A stretch of 64,000 nt of DNA from NCBI RefSeq assembly GCF_028372415.1, contig NC_092875.1, forward strand, positions 411,565,239 to 411,629,238, given 5' to 3'. The position numbers and the translations under genes are program-made. Position 1 is the stretch's first letter. Each line of letters begins with the position of its first letter. This document shows positions 12,866-24,970 of the stretch, piece after piece. Under the pieces are notes generated by a model, which saw only the letters and a list, made by a program, of their open reading frames with translations, was not told where the DNA came from and ran no database searches. Source of the stretch: Notamacropus eugenii (lineage: Eukaryota; Chordata; Mammalia; Diprotodontia; Macropodidae).

Positions 12866-13085
12866 TTGACAATAATAGCATTTGTATAGCTCTTGAAGGC
12901 TGATAAAGAACTTTACATATATTACTCTATGTTGTAAGATGGAAGCAAGATGTTGCAGATAGAAAACAAAACAAAACACAGATTGAAAGAAGTTATATAA
13001 CTTGCCCAGGGTCAGAGGTGAGATGTATCTGAGCCATGACTCAAACTCAGATCTTCAATCTCCAAGTGCAACCCTCTACTAGCTA
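12866..13085 (-). mobile_element. MIR3-like CORE-SINE, antisense
   Basis: Starts with the 'aatagcatttgtatagctct' phrase, continues 'aagaactttacatatattac', then 'aacttgcccagggtcagag' and 'actcaaactcagatcttc'. This is the full antisense MIR3 order. An A-rich insertion of about 15 bases lies in the middle. Confidence 0.7.
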
Positions 13086-13099
13086 TAGTATTTGTCAGT

Positions 13100-13185
13100 G
13101 ACTCCTTTTCACATTTTCTCTCTCTCCCACTCTCTCTCTTTCTCTCTTTCATTCTTCCTGTCCTCCTCTCCCTCCTTCCACCTCC
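13100..13185. repeat. CT-rich low-complexity tract
   Basis: A polypyrimidine stretch of ctctctc and cctcctc units. Confidence 0.85.
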
Positions 13186-13389
13186 TCTGATTCAAAGGTG
13201 CAGAATGAGACATTCCTTATCAGACATGAACAATGTACCAATTTGTTGTGCTTCATTGTACTCTCTGTAATTATGGTGAAGTGAGTGAGCTACTGGGTAA
13301 AGAAAGAGATACAAATTGCTAAAAATAAAACCACTAATTTATAATATATTGTGATATTGTATCAATAGTATTTTGTACTGTGAAGAAAT

Positions 13390-13565
13390 TTTAAAGGAGT
13401 TAGTAATCAAAGGAAATTATAGGTTATCTAATTGAACAAATGAAGAAATTGAGGTACAGAGATATTATATGTCTTACTTACAAACATATAACTTGTTGGT
13501 GGCAGAACATAAATTATACCCAGTTCTACTGACTCCCCATCTGTACTCCACTATGCTAGACTGAG
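13390..13565 (-). mobile_element. MIR-like CORE-SINE, antisense
   Basis: Contains 'aaatgaagaaattgaggtac', then a diverged gttaagtgacttg part, then 'attatacccagttctactga' and 'tccactatgct'. Confidence 0.55.
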
Positions 13566-13749
13566 TCATTTTTAAACACCGTTCTGCCTTTGAAATTATA
13601 TCATTGTGCTTATTCCATGTTCCTGTCACTAGACCTTCTTTCTAGAGACCACTGCCGTAATTAGGCAGTTGATGGTTTGTTGCCCATCTTCTTGACCAGA
13701 GGGGTTTAGCACAGAATATGGGAGAGAAGAGTTTCTTATCCAAAAAGCA

Positions 13750-13859
13750 ATATGTGTGTGTATATATATATATATGTATATATATATATACATATATATA
13801 TATAATCCCCATGTATAGGTAGAGATGTTCAAAAAAGACTTCAGGTTGTTGAATAAAGA

Positions 13860-13909
<50 letters not shown>

Positions 13910-13916
13910 ATACACA
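13750..13916. repeat. (TA)n and (CA)n microsatellites
   Basis: A (TA)n tract at 13750-13804 and a (CA)n tract of about 55 bases at 13862-13916 are separated by about 55 bases of ordinary sequence. Two overlapping minus-strand frames of about 90 codons across them are artefacts. Confidence 0.95.
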
Positions 13917-16556
13917 TTGTTTAACTCTCCTGTCTTTTGTACCAACACTGGAATGTTGTCTTTGTCCCAGTTACTACTACAATAATTATGAATGAAATTT
14001 AGTATAAAAATGGCCATGGAATTTCTGATTTAGTAGATTTTAAAGCTCTGTCACAACGGTGAATAGGAAAGACATTAATTCTATGATGAATAGAATTGCG
14101 ATTTAGTTGCTTTGTTTCTCTTTTACATGTAACACAAATTGGAGTAATTATCACTGGAAGTCGGTAACTTAAAGTGGCCTGAATTATATCCCTTATTCTA
14201 TTCAGTGATTGTAGTCACATAAATAACTGTATTTGTCTATTGAGCTTCAGACATTTCAGTTTGTTAGGAATTGTTTAAGCCAAACTGAATATTATTAATG
14301 CATGCACCAAAACAAAGGTGGGGGGGGGGAGGTTTCAAAAAAAGAGAATTCTAGAGAAAAAAAGAAAATCTTTCCAAAATCTAGAAAGCAAGAAAAGTTT
14401 ATACATCTTCTATCCTTTGATGACAAGACCTGGATTTAATATGATTTACAGTTTCACTTTTAACCATATCATGGCTATATTTTCAATTAAAACAGACTTA
14501 TGTGAATTTGTTAACAGCCAAGGGAATTTAGATATGATTTCTTCCAACCCTTTAAAGTGGATTTTTCTCTCTGTCTGTTCATGTGCAGGTTATGATTGGT
14601 GGCAGCTTCTTATTTCATTCAAAGATTGGCTAATGGAACACCTTGCTTCTGAAAAGAGGACTCATTCTAGGTTAGGAAATGTATTGCATCACCCTTTTAT
14701 TACTTAACTGATCATACAAATTTCAAGGTGTATGTTTACAAACATTTTGTTGTGTCTCTTCCGCTATTAGCATTCTAAGGCTTTCTCTCTCCAGGTTTCC
14801 ATGGCAACTCTTGCACAACCCCATTCATTAGAAAGAAGTTCTGTTTAATTGATCCACTAATGTATAGCTTAATAGTAACTGTTAAGCAGGCTTTTGTTTC
14901 CAGGTCATATTTCAGGTTCACCTATTTGCATAAAAACATTTCATTAGCTGAAACCAATCATTAATAGTAATTTTCTTTCTTTAGTTTTAAATAACTAAAC
15001 CCTCATCGAGGTTTCCAAAATAACAAATATTTATGTCTTCTAGAATATGCTTTCTCAATGAGCTTGGTTTGCTTTGTTTCCGTGAGCAGCGAGAAAATTA
15101 CAGAGCTAGAATATTCTGATCGGGGGGAAGAAAGAAGGTATATCTTTCTACTGTTGAAAGTTAAATATCCAGGAAGCCTAACTAGAGGTCTTCCCAAATA
15201 TTTGGTAACATGACTGTAATGTGTTAGTCTCAAGATGAAATTTCAGAGTTTATGTAATTAAATTTCGCATTAGGTCAAGTTAAATCTTTTTTATGAAATG
15301 ATTTTTAAAGGCATGTACTAGAACTAATGTCAGTAAATGAAAATTGGAAGAAACAAGTAAAATCATGTTCACTTGAGTTCACTTTTTCTAGATGAACAAT
15401 TCTGAATTGGAAAAAAATAATATATCTCCTTTATCAGAAAAACAATATCAAACCATGCATGTACACATACATGCACTTATGTTATACATGTGAATTACTC
15501 TGTGTGAAGTTGTGCCTAATTAATCTGACAAATCTGAAACATACAAATGTGTCTTATGTCTGTATATCTCATGCCAATTACCTGGACTAATTGACCTCAT
15601 TTTGAATTTTCAATATCCACCATTGTGAAAAGCAATGAATTTTATTTTTAAAAGGAAAGCAAACATGGGTTGTCACAGGATAATAAATATTCATTTTGTC
15701 CTCCAATCTTTGCAAAATATATACCTGGTTTCTTTTGGTTTATGATTTGTCCATTCCTCTTCAATTGTTCGCAAAATAGATTAGTTCTTCAATTTTGAGT
15801 GATTTCCTTGGTTCTACCATTGACTTGCCTTTTTAAACCCCATATTCTTTGGAATTAATTATAATAAAAGAGTTGTTTTAAAATCAGATAAACCTCACCA
15901 TAAACAAATTTGTATTAATTGTATTAATGTAGCTTACTAAGGATAGGCATACCATGCTTCTAAGCTGAAGAAAATGTAATTGGTACACATAAGCTTTTCT
16001 TTCCCCCATTTTCTACACTTCCCTTGCATCCTTGACCTCTGTGTGTCTTTGCAGAAACACTAATAGCATTAACATTATGCTACGATTAAAAAGCTAGACA
16101 GCACAACAATGCTGCTTGACAAGATATTTTTACAATCCTTTTTGATGTCATTCAGTTAAGATTGAATGTCCTTTGAACTCTTGTAAATTAAGTGGATGTT
16201 CAGTGCCTGTATTCTCATATGGTAACCCTCTGTGGTATCTGTTAGGTCTCTTCTACTTTATAGGGTGAAGCATTGGTTTCCATTTATACTAGCAGCACCT
16301 ATAATTTTGTTAAATAGTAATTATTTCTACATTACACAGATTTCCAAATGAGAATCAAAAATGAAATGAAAATCTTTATGAAATGCAAAGAAGTTACATT
16401 CTCAATGATTTACAAGTATATTATCAAAAATGCAAAATCTCCCCCCAGACAACCCCAAATTTGAAATGTATTCATGCATAACCATTAGAATATAACTAGC
16501 AAAATGACATAAAACCTCATTTGCCCTCAATTAGTAGCTACAAAATAGAGATTATT
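13917..16556. other. Repeat-free AT-rich block, no gene recognised
   Basis: About 2.6 kb in which I recognise no interspersed repeat, unlike most of the window. A 129-codon plus-strand frame at 14318-14707 has no family features. Sub-segments at about 14700-15020 and 15480-16250 contain clustered AATTA-type, octamer-like and X-box-like motifs that would suit conserved noncoding DNA. That is inference only. Confidence 0.4.
14795..14808. promoter_or_regulatory. RFX X-box-like palindrome
   Basis: GTTTCCATGGCAAC is a 14-bp inverted repeat, one base away from the perfect GTTGCCATGGCAAC. The right half-site fits the RFX consensus exactly and the left has one mismatch. A chance match is possible. 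Confidence 0.3.
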
Positions 16557-17075
16557 TGGTGGTGGCTGTTTATCCTTCGTACTTGAAGAGGACCGATGAC
16601 ATAATCATATTAGAATCTGGGAATAGTGTGGTCAACAGTGGCTTATCAGTCCAGTATTACGGCAGAAGGCTCTACTACAGATTGGCACAAATTATACACA
16701 TGAACACTTGGAATGGATATGTCTCTAGATTTGAACATTTCACATTTCCTTTGTACTGCTGCAATTCTGAGTTGATATAACAGTGGATGATGAGTAATGT
16801 CTTGACTTGTATGTAAATTGGATTTAAGTGAGGCAGAGTTGCACAAAGTTGCCAGGGCCTTCTCTTTTCCAGAATAATCAAAGTCGATTGGCAAGATAAA
16901 AGTCAAGATGACTAGTGATGACTTGGGAGGCAGTGGATGATGTTGGCATCTTAAATCTCTGACCAAACTCTAAGCACTTAACAGTGCCCCTTTCTGCCAC
17001 TTTTGTGGCCTGCCAGAACAAATTGCTTTCATCCACCCATTCTGTCAAGGGAAGTCTTCACATGCTTGGGGTAGC
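16557..17075 (-). mobile_element. RTE-dependent SINE (RTESINE-like), antisense, near full length
   Basis: Read on the minus strand it ends with the family tail hairpin (plus-strand tatccttcgtacttgaagag). It contains a 'tctgcctcacttaaatccaa' segment also present at 25861-26047. It begins with text complementary to 'cagaacaaattgctttcatc' and 'gggaagtcttcacatgcttg'. The SINE shares only its 3' end with the RTE LINE, consistent with mobilisation by it. Minus-strand frames of 68-106 codons within it are chance. Confidence 0.65.
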
Positions 17076-17086
17076 TAAATAACATA

Positions 17087-17226
17087 GGGCATCTAGGTGG
17101 CACAGTGGATAGAGTGCCAGGACAAGAGCCAAGAAGACTCATCTTGATAAGTTCAAATATAGTTTCAAGTATTATTAGCTGTGCAAACCTGGCCAAGTCA
17201 CATGGTCAAACCCTGTTTGATTCAGA
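17087..17226 (+). mobile_element. Marsupial tRNA-headed CORE-SINE, 3' truncated
   Basis: Starts gggcatctaggtggcacagt and continues gatagagtgcc, 'aagttcaaatatagtttca' and 'tattagctgtgcaaacctg'. It stops soon after the 'caagtcac' block. It lies immediately next to the antisense RTE-SINE. Confidence 0.8.
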
Positions 17227-19739
17227 TTATTTAGCAAGATTTGGCTGAGGAGATGTTGTTTGTAATTATAAGCAACTTTCCTTAAAATAACTCAAAAGCT
17301 CAAACATTGGGATAAGAATCCACTATCTATTTTACTTTGGAATTCACTTAGTTTTTACCAAGTTACTGAGACTTTTGACATGATTTAAACATCTGGATTT
17401 GAGGTTCATGATTTTTTTCTTAATATTAAAAACGTTGCTTATAAATATTTTAGTGAAATGATGATATATTCTGTTAAGACTATGGACAGTTAATAACAGG
17501 TTTTGGGGGAAAGAATTTGAACATTCAAAAACCAAACTGTTTCTATATTCAGGCATTTCCTGGGAGGATAATATAAGGCTAAAACCCTTATGTGACATTT
17601 CATTCAAGATAACACATTCCATGTTATGAAATTAATGATACATATTTAAATTTATTATTTAATACTGCATACTAATACATACTAAGCATTGTTGGGTTTT
17701 TTCAGCTGACTTAACCAGACTCTCTGTTAAACACATAATTTGTTTAATTTCTATAATTAATGCATCTCCTAAACATCATAATTATTATGAGTCTTTGACT
17801 TAATATATGAGAGTGACAACTAAATTTAGACTAGATCAAATTCAGGTTCTATTGGCTCTATTTATCATAACTTTTCTCTACAGTAAAACAATGAGACAAG
17901 CAAATTTGGTCTTCCACATAACTAGTAGGCAGAGAAACCAAAGCTAGTTTGATTTCATGGGTGTTTAGGCATTTCTGTTCTTTCACCAAAATATCCCTAT
18001 CTGCTCACTGATGCCTGAATTTCCACGATTAGAATCATAGGATCATAAAGCATTCAAATTGGAAGGGAATTTAGAGCTCATCTAATTAATTCCCACATAT
18101 GTACAAATAAAGGAATGGAGGCCTTGATACGTAAAGTGACTTGATCATAATCACAAAGCCAGAAATATGGTTATAGGCTTTGTTCTTTTAAAAAAAATTC
18201 AAATAATCTTTTTAAAAGTCTTTTCTTTAGAACCTTGAGCCATTCTAATTATCCAAAAAAGTTCCTCTAAATTTGAAGAAAGAAACGATGCTTTACTTAA
18301 TTGTTAATGCTTATGATGTTAGTTTAGGATGGATAACTGCAATACTTTAGTTTCAATGAGCTAAGAAGTCATGCAAGTGAAGGGAGATTTGCAGTTGACA
18401 TATTCTGTGGAGGAAAAATATTACCCTAGTACATTTCAACTATGATTCAATTTGCAAAGATTCAAACTATGCACAAATTTTCAGAAGTACACATTACACA
18501 AAATAAAGCATGCCTTCACTTTCAGATTTCTGTTATTATATGATCATTTAGCTTTGCTATAGGAATCTGAGTAATTGGATCTTTCAGTACTCAATTTTGC
18601 AGTTACATACATATATATACCTCCTCATGTGGACCTGAGATAATGTTTTTCTTTATGCCTTTACTCAAAAAAGAGCCAAAGCATTTCTGATTACCATTCA
18701 TCAGACTGGTCTGTTGGCTATTACTCTTTCCCAGAAATCTCTAGAATGTATATGAACTCAAGTACTGAATATGGAAATCCACGTAATTTATTTTCTCTAA
18801 AAACTTCCAATGCCATCTCCCATCCCGAATTTCAATCAGTTCAAAAGACTGACACAAAAAGAGGGTTCTGGCTCTATTACCTTCTTGTCTCTAGCTCTTT
18901 ACACCGCCCCCCCAAAGAGATCTAATGAAAATTACTTAAAACTTAGGTTTTGATTCCTGACCAGGGTCCCCTAAAGAGGGGAGAATAGAAAGGTACTCAA
19001 TATACAGTGTAGTTCACACATAGGACAACTATTGACTCCAAAAAGGAAAATTAAAAATGACTCTAAATAGAGACAAAACGAGTAATAAACAAAAAAGACT
19101 CACAAGCACATATTAGCAAGACAATTAACAGTTGTCTTACGACTATTATTGTAATATGTAGTATGAATGAAACTTAAGAACGTGAAATTATTTATAGGGT
19201 TGCAGAATAGGAATTTTGCATGTCACCTTGGCTCTACACTGTCCAAACAACTTCCCAAAGGTTGATGTCTTCTGGAAAGCTAGGTCACAAGCTGAATTCA
19301 TTGACCAGCCAATGATCTTCTTCTCCCTGAAATGCTATAGTGGATATAGAAAGAGCATGTCTCACAGCAACTGAAGACCATGTATACCTTATTTCTTAAA
19401 TTCATGAGATTGTTTCCAAGTCTGAACACATCTATTTAAGATCCTCTATTTCATAATTTAAATGATTGAAAATAAACATAAAAAGAAGAGGGGACCAAGA
19501 ACCTGAGAATCAGGCTCAGACTTGGCTAGGCTGGAAATATGCCTTAATTATCATATGTTCACAGGCAACATGTGACCAATATAGGAAAAGGGAACCAGTC
19601 CCCTTTCACCATGCTTTCAGTGAAAGGTTTGAACTATCCTTACATTAGATGAGAAGAGAAGTAGACAAGGTACTTCCTATTAAAATCCACTGGGTTGGTA
19701 TCTCTTCATGATCAGAAGCCAATAAGGGGATCTTCTGAA
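17227..19739. other. Unassigned intergenic sequence with one MIR relic
   Basis: No gene is supportable. At 18020-18185 an antisense CORE-SINE-like relic reads 'attagaatcataggatcata' then 'ggaagggaatttagagctca'. The rest is AT-rich and unrecognised. Confidence 0.4.
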
Positions 19740-20040
19740 AGCACGTCTTTCACTTCTAACGTTCTCTGTCCCAGTCCCCAAGATGTCAGAAATTCTTTGT
19801 CATGTTCTCTCCATTTGGTCTAGATCTTGTAGATCCATCTCATGCTTGGAGCTTCTTTATATTTATTTGTATGCAAATATTTGCATGTTATTCCTCTCTT
19901 TACTTGCTACTATGCCTGAAAGTATGTGAGTACTTGGCGGAGTCCATTTCATTTCTGTTTTTGTATTCCCACCACCTCAAACAATGCCTGGCACATAATA
20001 GGGGCTTAATAAATGCATATTGATTAACTGATTAAAGCCT
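19740..20040 (+). mobile_element. L2 LINE 3' end
   Basis: It ends with the diagnostic 'caatgcctggcacataatag', gggcttaataaatgcat and attgattaactga. Upstream is the usual Cys/Phe-coding T-rich region. Confidence 0.75.
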
Positions 20041-20544
20041 CTCCCATATATACAATTTACCAGAGTTCTAAATTTCTAATGCCACAGTCTACAACTAAAG
20101 CGTCTGCTATAGAATAGTCATTCTCTGAATGTCATACTCATATTTTGTCAGGCTTCTAGGATTGCTCTAAAAACAACAATTCCTCAGTTCATCCCATTTT
20201 ACCTTTACAGCATTCTAAAAGTAAACATGTAAAAGATATTTAATAACATTTCAACATGCATTATTTTAAAATTTTAAATCTGAACACTACAGAATAGAGC
20301 ATATAGAAAAATGTAGGGTCTTTTGAATGGAAATCAGCTATTTCTTATGAAATTCTAAGGGAAAAAAAGAGAAAAAAAAATCACTATGAGAATTCTTGTT
20401 TTCATTCAGCCACTATGGTTCCAAATCCACCAAAAGTGGGTATTACAACTTCAAATTTGTCTGTACATATTTACTAACTCTTTTGAGAAATAGTTCCACT
20501 ACCATTCTTAGTCTAATTGATCCGTGGAGGCAGGGTATGAGTCT
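20041..20544. other. Unassigned intergenic sequence
   Basis: No gene or recognised repeat. Confidence 0.35.
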
Positions 20545-20780
20545 GCAGGTAGGTGGTACAGTGCATAGAGTGTGGGGCCTAAAGTCAGAAACACTCCTCT
20601 TCCTCTTTTAAGTCCAGGCTCAGACACTTACTAGCTGTGTGACCCAGGACTTAATCGTGTTTTCCTCAGTTTCCTTATCTATAAAATGAATTGCATAAGG
20701 AAATGGTAAACCACCCCTCTATCCTTGCCAAGAAAACCCCAAATGGGTTCATGAAGAGGCTGATGCAACTGAAAAACATC
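20545..20780 (+). mobile_element. Marsupial tRNA-headed CORE-SINE, near full length
   Basis: Order: 'gcaggtaggtggtacagtgc', 'ctcagacacttactagctg', tgtgacccagg, 'tcctcagtttccttatctat', aaatggtaaaccac, 'ccaagaaaaccccaaatggg' and 'gatgcaactgaaaa'. This is the complete marsupial SINE layout with its tRNA-like head. Confidence 0.85.
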
Positions 20781-20859
20781 TCAGAAATATATTTGCTGAC
20801 TGAACCAGTGTGTTGCAAAACTAATCTTGATGGGACTGTCTTCAAAGTAGAGTGCAATA

Positions 20860-21120
20860 TTTCTCAACCCTGTTCTGTTTCAGCCAGGCTAGGTCTAGCC
20901 CCACTGCCTGCAGAATCCATGGGCACAGTCCTCTGAAGCTCCCAACAGGGGCTAGGAACCCACCACCAGTGGCTGTGGACTGCCCTGACCCACACTGGAA
21001 GGCATCACTATCCTGAAATGGAACAACATTGCTGCGAGACCCCAGAGAGGCAGTGGCCCCTCTCTCTCCTCCTCCTCCCCTAGGCCATAGAGATCTCCAG
21101 GGACCAGCCAATCACCTAGG
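20860..21120. other. GC-rich patch of unknown origin
   Basis: A local rise in G+C, with open frames on both strands (minus 20842-21111, plus 21029-21286). Pro/Ser-rich translations are not recognisable. It directly precedes the possible protease relic at 21121 and could be part of the same degenerate element. Confidence 0.3.
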
Positions 21121-21594
21121 CTGTGTAGAGATTTGCACACCATGGGAAACAACTATTCAACAGTTACCACTGATACTGAAAATGTCAAGTGGATACCTTG
21201 AGGAGTTTCACAAATATAGTTCTAGTCTGCCTTCTACCTACATGATTCTCAGACCATTTCATTGTCCATCTACAATGTCTGTTTAAGGTATATGAACTGA
21301 TATACTGATTCAATTGCCTGGCCATGCAATTGGATAGCATATTCTGGACATTAGGCATTTTTCATCCTTGTCTTCTCTGTGAGGACGCACCATAATATTC
21401 TGGGGCTTGATGTAATTAAAGCACTATTATTCGCAAACAGCATTGTGTCTTCAAAATTCAGCCCAGAACATAGCTATAACACTGTTCCATCTTTCCTTGC
21501 AGTGTTACGGAGTACCAATTCTGAGGCAGAAAAGCTGAGGTGGCAGGTTTTTTATGAAGACCTTACCATTGTGATAACATTGTGTCCGACCTGA
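21121..21594 (+). pseudogene. Possible retropepsin-like (endogenous retroelement pro) relic
   Basis: One reading frame shows a DT pair at 21172-21177 where a retropepsin would have its catalytic D-T-G; here the third residue is Glu. In the same frame, 75 codons later (21394-21414), is HNILGLD, which fits the C-terminal I-L-G-x-D signature of retroviral and gypsy-type proteases. Five stop codons fall between them, so it encodes nothing now. The 71-codon open stretch at 21379-21594 follows the second motif. No gag, RT or LTR was recognised nearby. Two short motifs in frame is weak evidence and chance is possible. Confidence 0.25.
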
Positions 21595-21599
21595 TTCAG

Positions 21600-22849
21600 A
21601 TTTACACAATGGACACAGAAATCCCTTTAATTGCTCTAGAGTCATCCAAGGAGAAGCAAACACTTGCTTTTTCTGAGGGCTGAATTTTACCCACCAAAAT
21701 GAGTTCTGACTTCAAAAAGTTTATATTAAGATTAGTCACAGGAAGCAACTTTGAATTAACAAAGGGGGAAGAACTGAATTTGGGGTATTTTCTTATTGTT
21801 CTTTAGTATTTAAGTAGAGACACATTAGATAGGTGATGATAGATCTTTTCTCCCTGAGTAGGTTTGGAGTTTGTTATGTTTGAATATAAATAGGTCCATA
21901 TTGAAAAAGGAATGTACTATGTAAGGTGCCTTTTAAACCTTAGGAATTTTTTGAAGATGAATCTTTTGAATTTGGTACAAGCTGCATTTGGGCATCTATT
22001 CATTAAAATAAAAGCCAAAATAAAATACTTGATTGGATCCTTTGGAATCTCTTTTTAAGGCAAAGATAAGTTTAATCATAAGTGAACAGTATTTTATATT
22101 ATGATAAATGATCATTTTTTGTAAAGATGTGAAGATAGGCACGTACTTTAAGAATTTTCAATGTTTTGTGGACCACATTAGGTAGAGATCAGTGATATTA
22201 GTCGTATTTTTTTCCATTTTGTGTTATCTTCCCCTCCCTAAAGTATATTATAAAATATGATCTTTTCAACACAAATGTTCTTCCAGCAATCCTATATGCT
22301 CCAAATCTTGATCTCTGAAGAATTAAAGTTTTCCAATGAATCTTTGGGCAAATAAGAGCTAGGTAGTGGGCAAAAGCATGCCTATTTCCACCGATGACTT
22401 GTGTGCAAGAAATGGTGTAAAAGGGAAAAGTATGATGGAGTATCACGTAGCAAGCATCATAGAATAACACAGAGACAGCATAAGTGGTAGATTGGTACCT
22501 ACTAAATGTAAAAAGTAGAGAAATGCTTCTAGCATACTAGGTAATTATGCAGAGAATATGAGAAAGCAGGGGAAAGAATCATATAGGAAAAAGCATTAGG
22601 AATGAGTTACTATCAACACCAAAAGACAGGGTGCCCTCATGGATGGGATCATGAATTGATTGAAGTGTTAGCAGAATAGCAAAGCACTTCTATACTTAAG
22701 GAACCAGGGCCATATTGCAAACAGTTGGCCAAAAGAAACAAATTATCTTAAGATTCTCATTTATGTTATTTCCAAAATATATTTACTGTTTACATATTAA
22801 ACCTATTTGTTGGTTTCCTGATAAAATTACTTTTTTTAACTAAAAAAAA
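21600..22849. other. Unassigned intergenic sequence
   Basis: No gene is supportable. A 90-codon minus-strand frame at 22198-22470 has no family features. Confidence 0.35.
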
Positions 22850-23420
22850 AAACTCACTGTTCTGTTGCTATCCATATAAACAAAGCCTTGAAAGCAACTA
22901 CAGTTATCTGTTAAGGAAGAATTCTCTAGAATACTGATTCAGGAGGTAGCAAGGCCTTATCGAAACATAAAATATTTAAACAAACTCAAGGATGCTTTAA
23001 AAATATCTGTGAGGGTCATGGGAGACAATGTTTTAAAATCGAGACTGACGTTCAAGGCAGCCAACGTTTCTCTGTGGTTACAATTCTGTTAGATCTCCGT
23101 CCCACATCAAAAAGCAGAATTTTTATGTGCTTAAGAAAGTGTCATTTTGATTTTATTCTCCTTTCTCACCAATTTTCTCCCTTTGACAATTAGTTTTTAA
23201 GGAAGTGAAAACTGCATGGGTAATTTGAATATAGGCTCTTATCTTTCCTTCCTTTGCCTTTTTCAAATAGAGAAACTGACAAGTGACACCTCAGTTTATC
23301 TAATATCAACAAACCTCTTTTGCCTGTTAAATAATATCACTTGACACCTTTCACAAACCCCGTTATATTAGCATGCAAATTGTTTTTTTTTCAAACAGTT
23401 TGCATGGAAGATGTAGAAAT
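22850..23420. other. Repeat-free block, candidate conserved noncoding DNA
   Basis: About 570 bases without recognisable repeats, ending with an octamer-like gcatgcaaatt. It holds two copies of TGACACCT (23284-23291 and 23342-23349) about 58 bases apart, a T-box-like core. No open frame is convincing. Conservation is inferred from texture only. Confidence 0.3.
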
Positions 23421-24919
23421 TATTAAGTATAGGATTAGAAATTCTAATTAAGATGGAACCGAGCATTGGCAGCTACTCAGCATTCACAATTTCTAGAATC
23501 CAAAGGAATTGAAGTTTTGGAACTCTAGAGTACTATATTGAAGTAGATACCATTTTAACTACCATTCTTCTTCTAGCATAGTTCCTGGCACACGTTAACC
23601 ATTTGGCAACTGCTTTTTGAGTGACTTTGACTCTTATTTCTTGACAAAATAATGATTTCTTGATAAAAATTATCATTATTCCCATATATGGTCTTCCTAT
23701 TAGAGTCTCCATTGCTTTGATAAATGAACTTTTTATTATCACCTTAATAAATGGACAATATTATACACAATTTTACATGTTAGGAAATGAGACCTCAAGA
23801 ACTTTTGGCTGTGTCTATGCTGGTGTGAGCAGTGTATTCACTATCAGCAAAGAAAGCAGCACATATTCAAAGTACACACTCATCAAATCTGTTCCAATTA
23901 GATTCGTATATATTACTACCACAATTATACCAGGTTTTGATTATGGGTTCTCTTTCTGGAAGAAACAATGAGAGGTTGAATTTTGAATTTAGTCATATCG
24001 AAAAGAAATAGTTAGTTTATAGGACCAATAAATCGTCTATAAAAGGAAAAAAAATAATCTGCTAGAAAAAAATGCTTGCAATAGACATTGCCCAAGTAAC
24101 TTACTCAACATCAAATCATTTCATGAAAAGGAAAGTGCATTCAGAGATCCTGATTATCTTTTGTGGGCTTAAATCATTTTTGCCACCTTACTTTTCTGAA
24201 AATGACTGCTGCTGAAGCCACCTATATCATCAATGATGCAGTGCAATGCTGTAACTTACTAAGCTTTATGAATAAGCCTTAGTCACTATAGCTTTAGTTC
24301 TTTTCTATGGTTGAATGATAGAGCTAGAAATCAAAATGATTGATCTATGATCCTGGCTTTCTCATTGACTTGCTATGTAACTTTGGAGAGTCTATTTATC
24401 CTTTCATGTTTATTATTTTCAATGGAAGATGTAATTTCTGCTGTCCATTTTGGTTGCAAGGATGCTATGAAAGTTTTGTAAGAGCAGAAGAGTTTTTACA
24501 TTCCTGGTAAAAATAGGGTTTATTATCCATTGTCCTATTGAATTTGCCATCTTCATTGTCACCATTGCTATTGTCAGATATGGGCAAGATCCCAACGTTA
24601 TTTGGATGATGCTTTTTAATGCTGCCAACCAGAAGGGAGTTTGTAGAGCAAATGAGGATGATGGCTTGAGGTAGCAGAAAGACCAAAGAATGTAATCCAA
24701 GAGAGATGAGTAGTGTCCTTTATCAATCAACAAATATAAATATTAGTACATACTATTATATTAAGTACATACTATGTTCTCGGTGTTGTGCTGGATGTTC
24801 AGAAAAAATAGCTAGCTGCCACCCATGTGGCCTTGGGCAAATCATTGTATTTATTTCTAATTCTTTATTTGGAAAGTTAAAGAAGTTGCACTAAATAGTT
24901 GGTAAGGTTTTGAGGGCAG

Positions 24920-24920
<1 letters not shown>
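23421..24920. other. Unassigned sequence with L2-tail and MIR relics
   Basis: At about 23575-23640 a 'gcatagttcctggcacacgt' phrase followed by 'actgctttttgagtgac' is a diverged L2-type 3' tip. At 24325-24425 a sense MIR relic reads 'ttgacttgctatgtaacttt'. Nothing gene-like is present. Minus frames at 24419-24733 are unsupported. Confidence 0.4.

Positions 24921-24968
<48 letters not shown>
24921..24968. repeat. (ATC)16 perfect trinucleotide repeat
   Basis: Sixteen uninterrupted atc units (48 bases) immediately upstream of the MIR3 relic. Perfect units suggest a potentially polymorphic tract. Confidence 0.97.
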
Positions 24969-24969
<1 letters not shown>

Positions 24970-24970
24970 C

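Noticed and set aside
14318..14707. 129-codon frame with an internal acceptor-like site at 14588 and GTTAGG at 14671
   Set aside because: No recognised domain, biased Lys/Ser start from an A-rich tract, and the donor is weak. I kept only the nearby X-box as an observation.
17087..17226. tRNA-like sequence at SINE heads, considered as tRNA genes
   Set aside because: The heads lack an intact cloverleaf and are followed by the CORE and tail of a SINE.
22198..22470. 90-codon minus-strand frame
   Set aside because: No family motif and no flanking splice signals or poly(A) context.
24921..24968. Regularly spaced ATC units considered as a CRISPR-like or satellite array
   Set aside because: Plain trinucleotide microsatellite without spacers, in a vertebrate genome.
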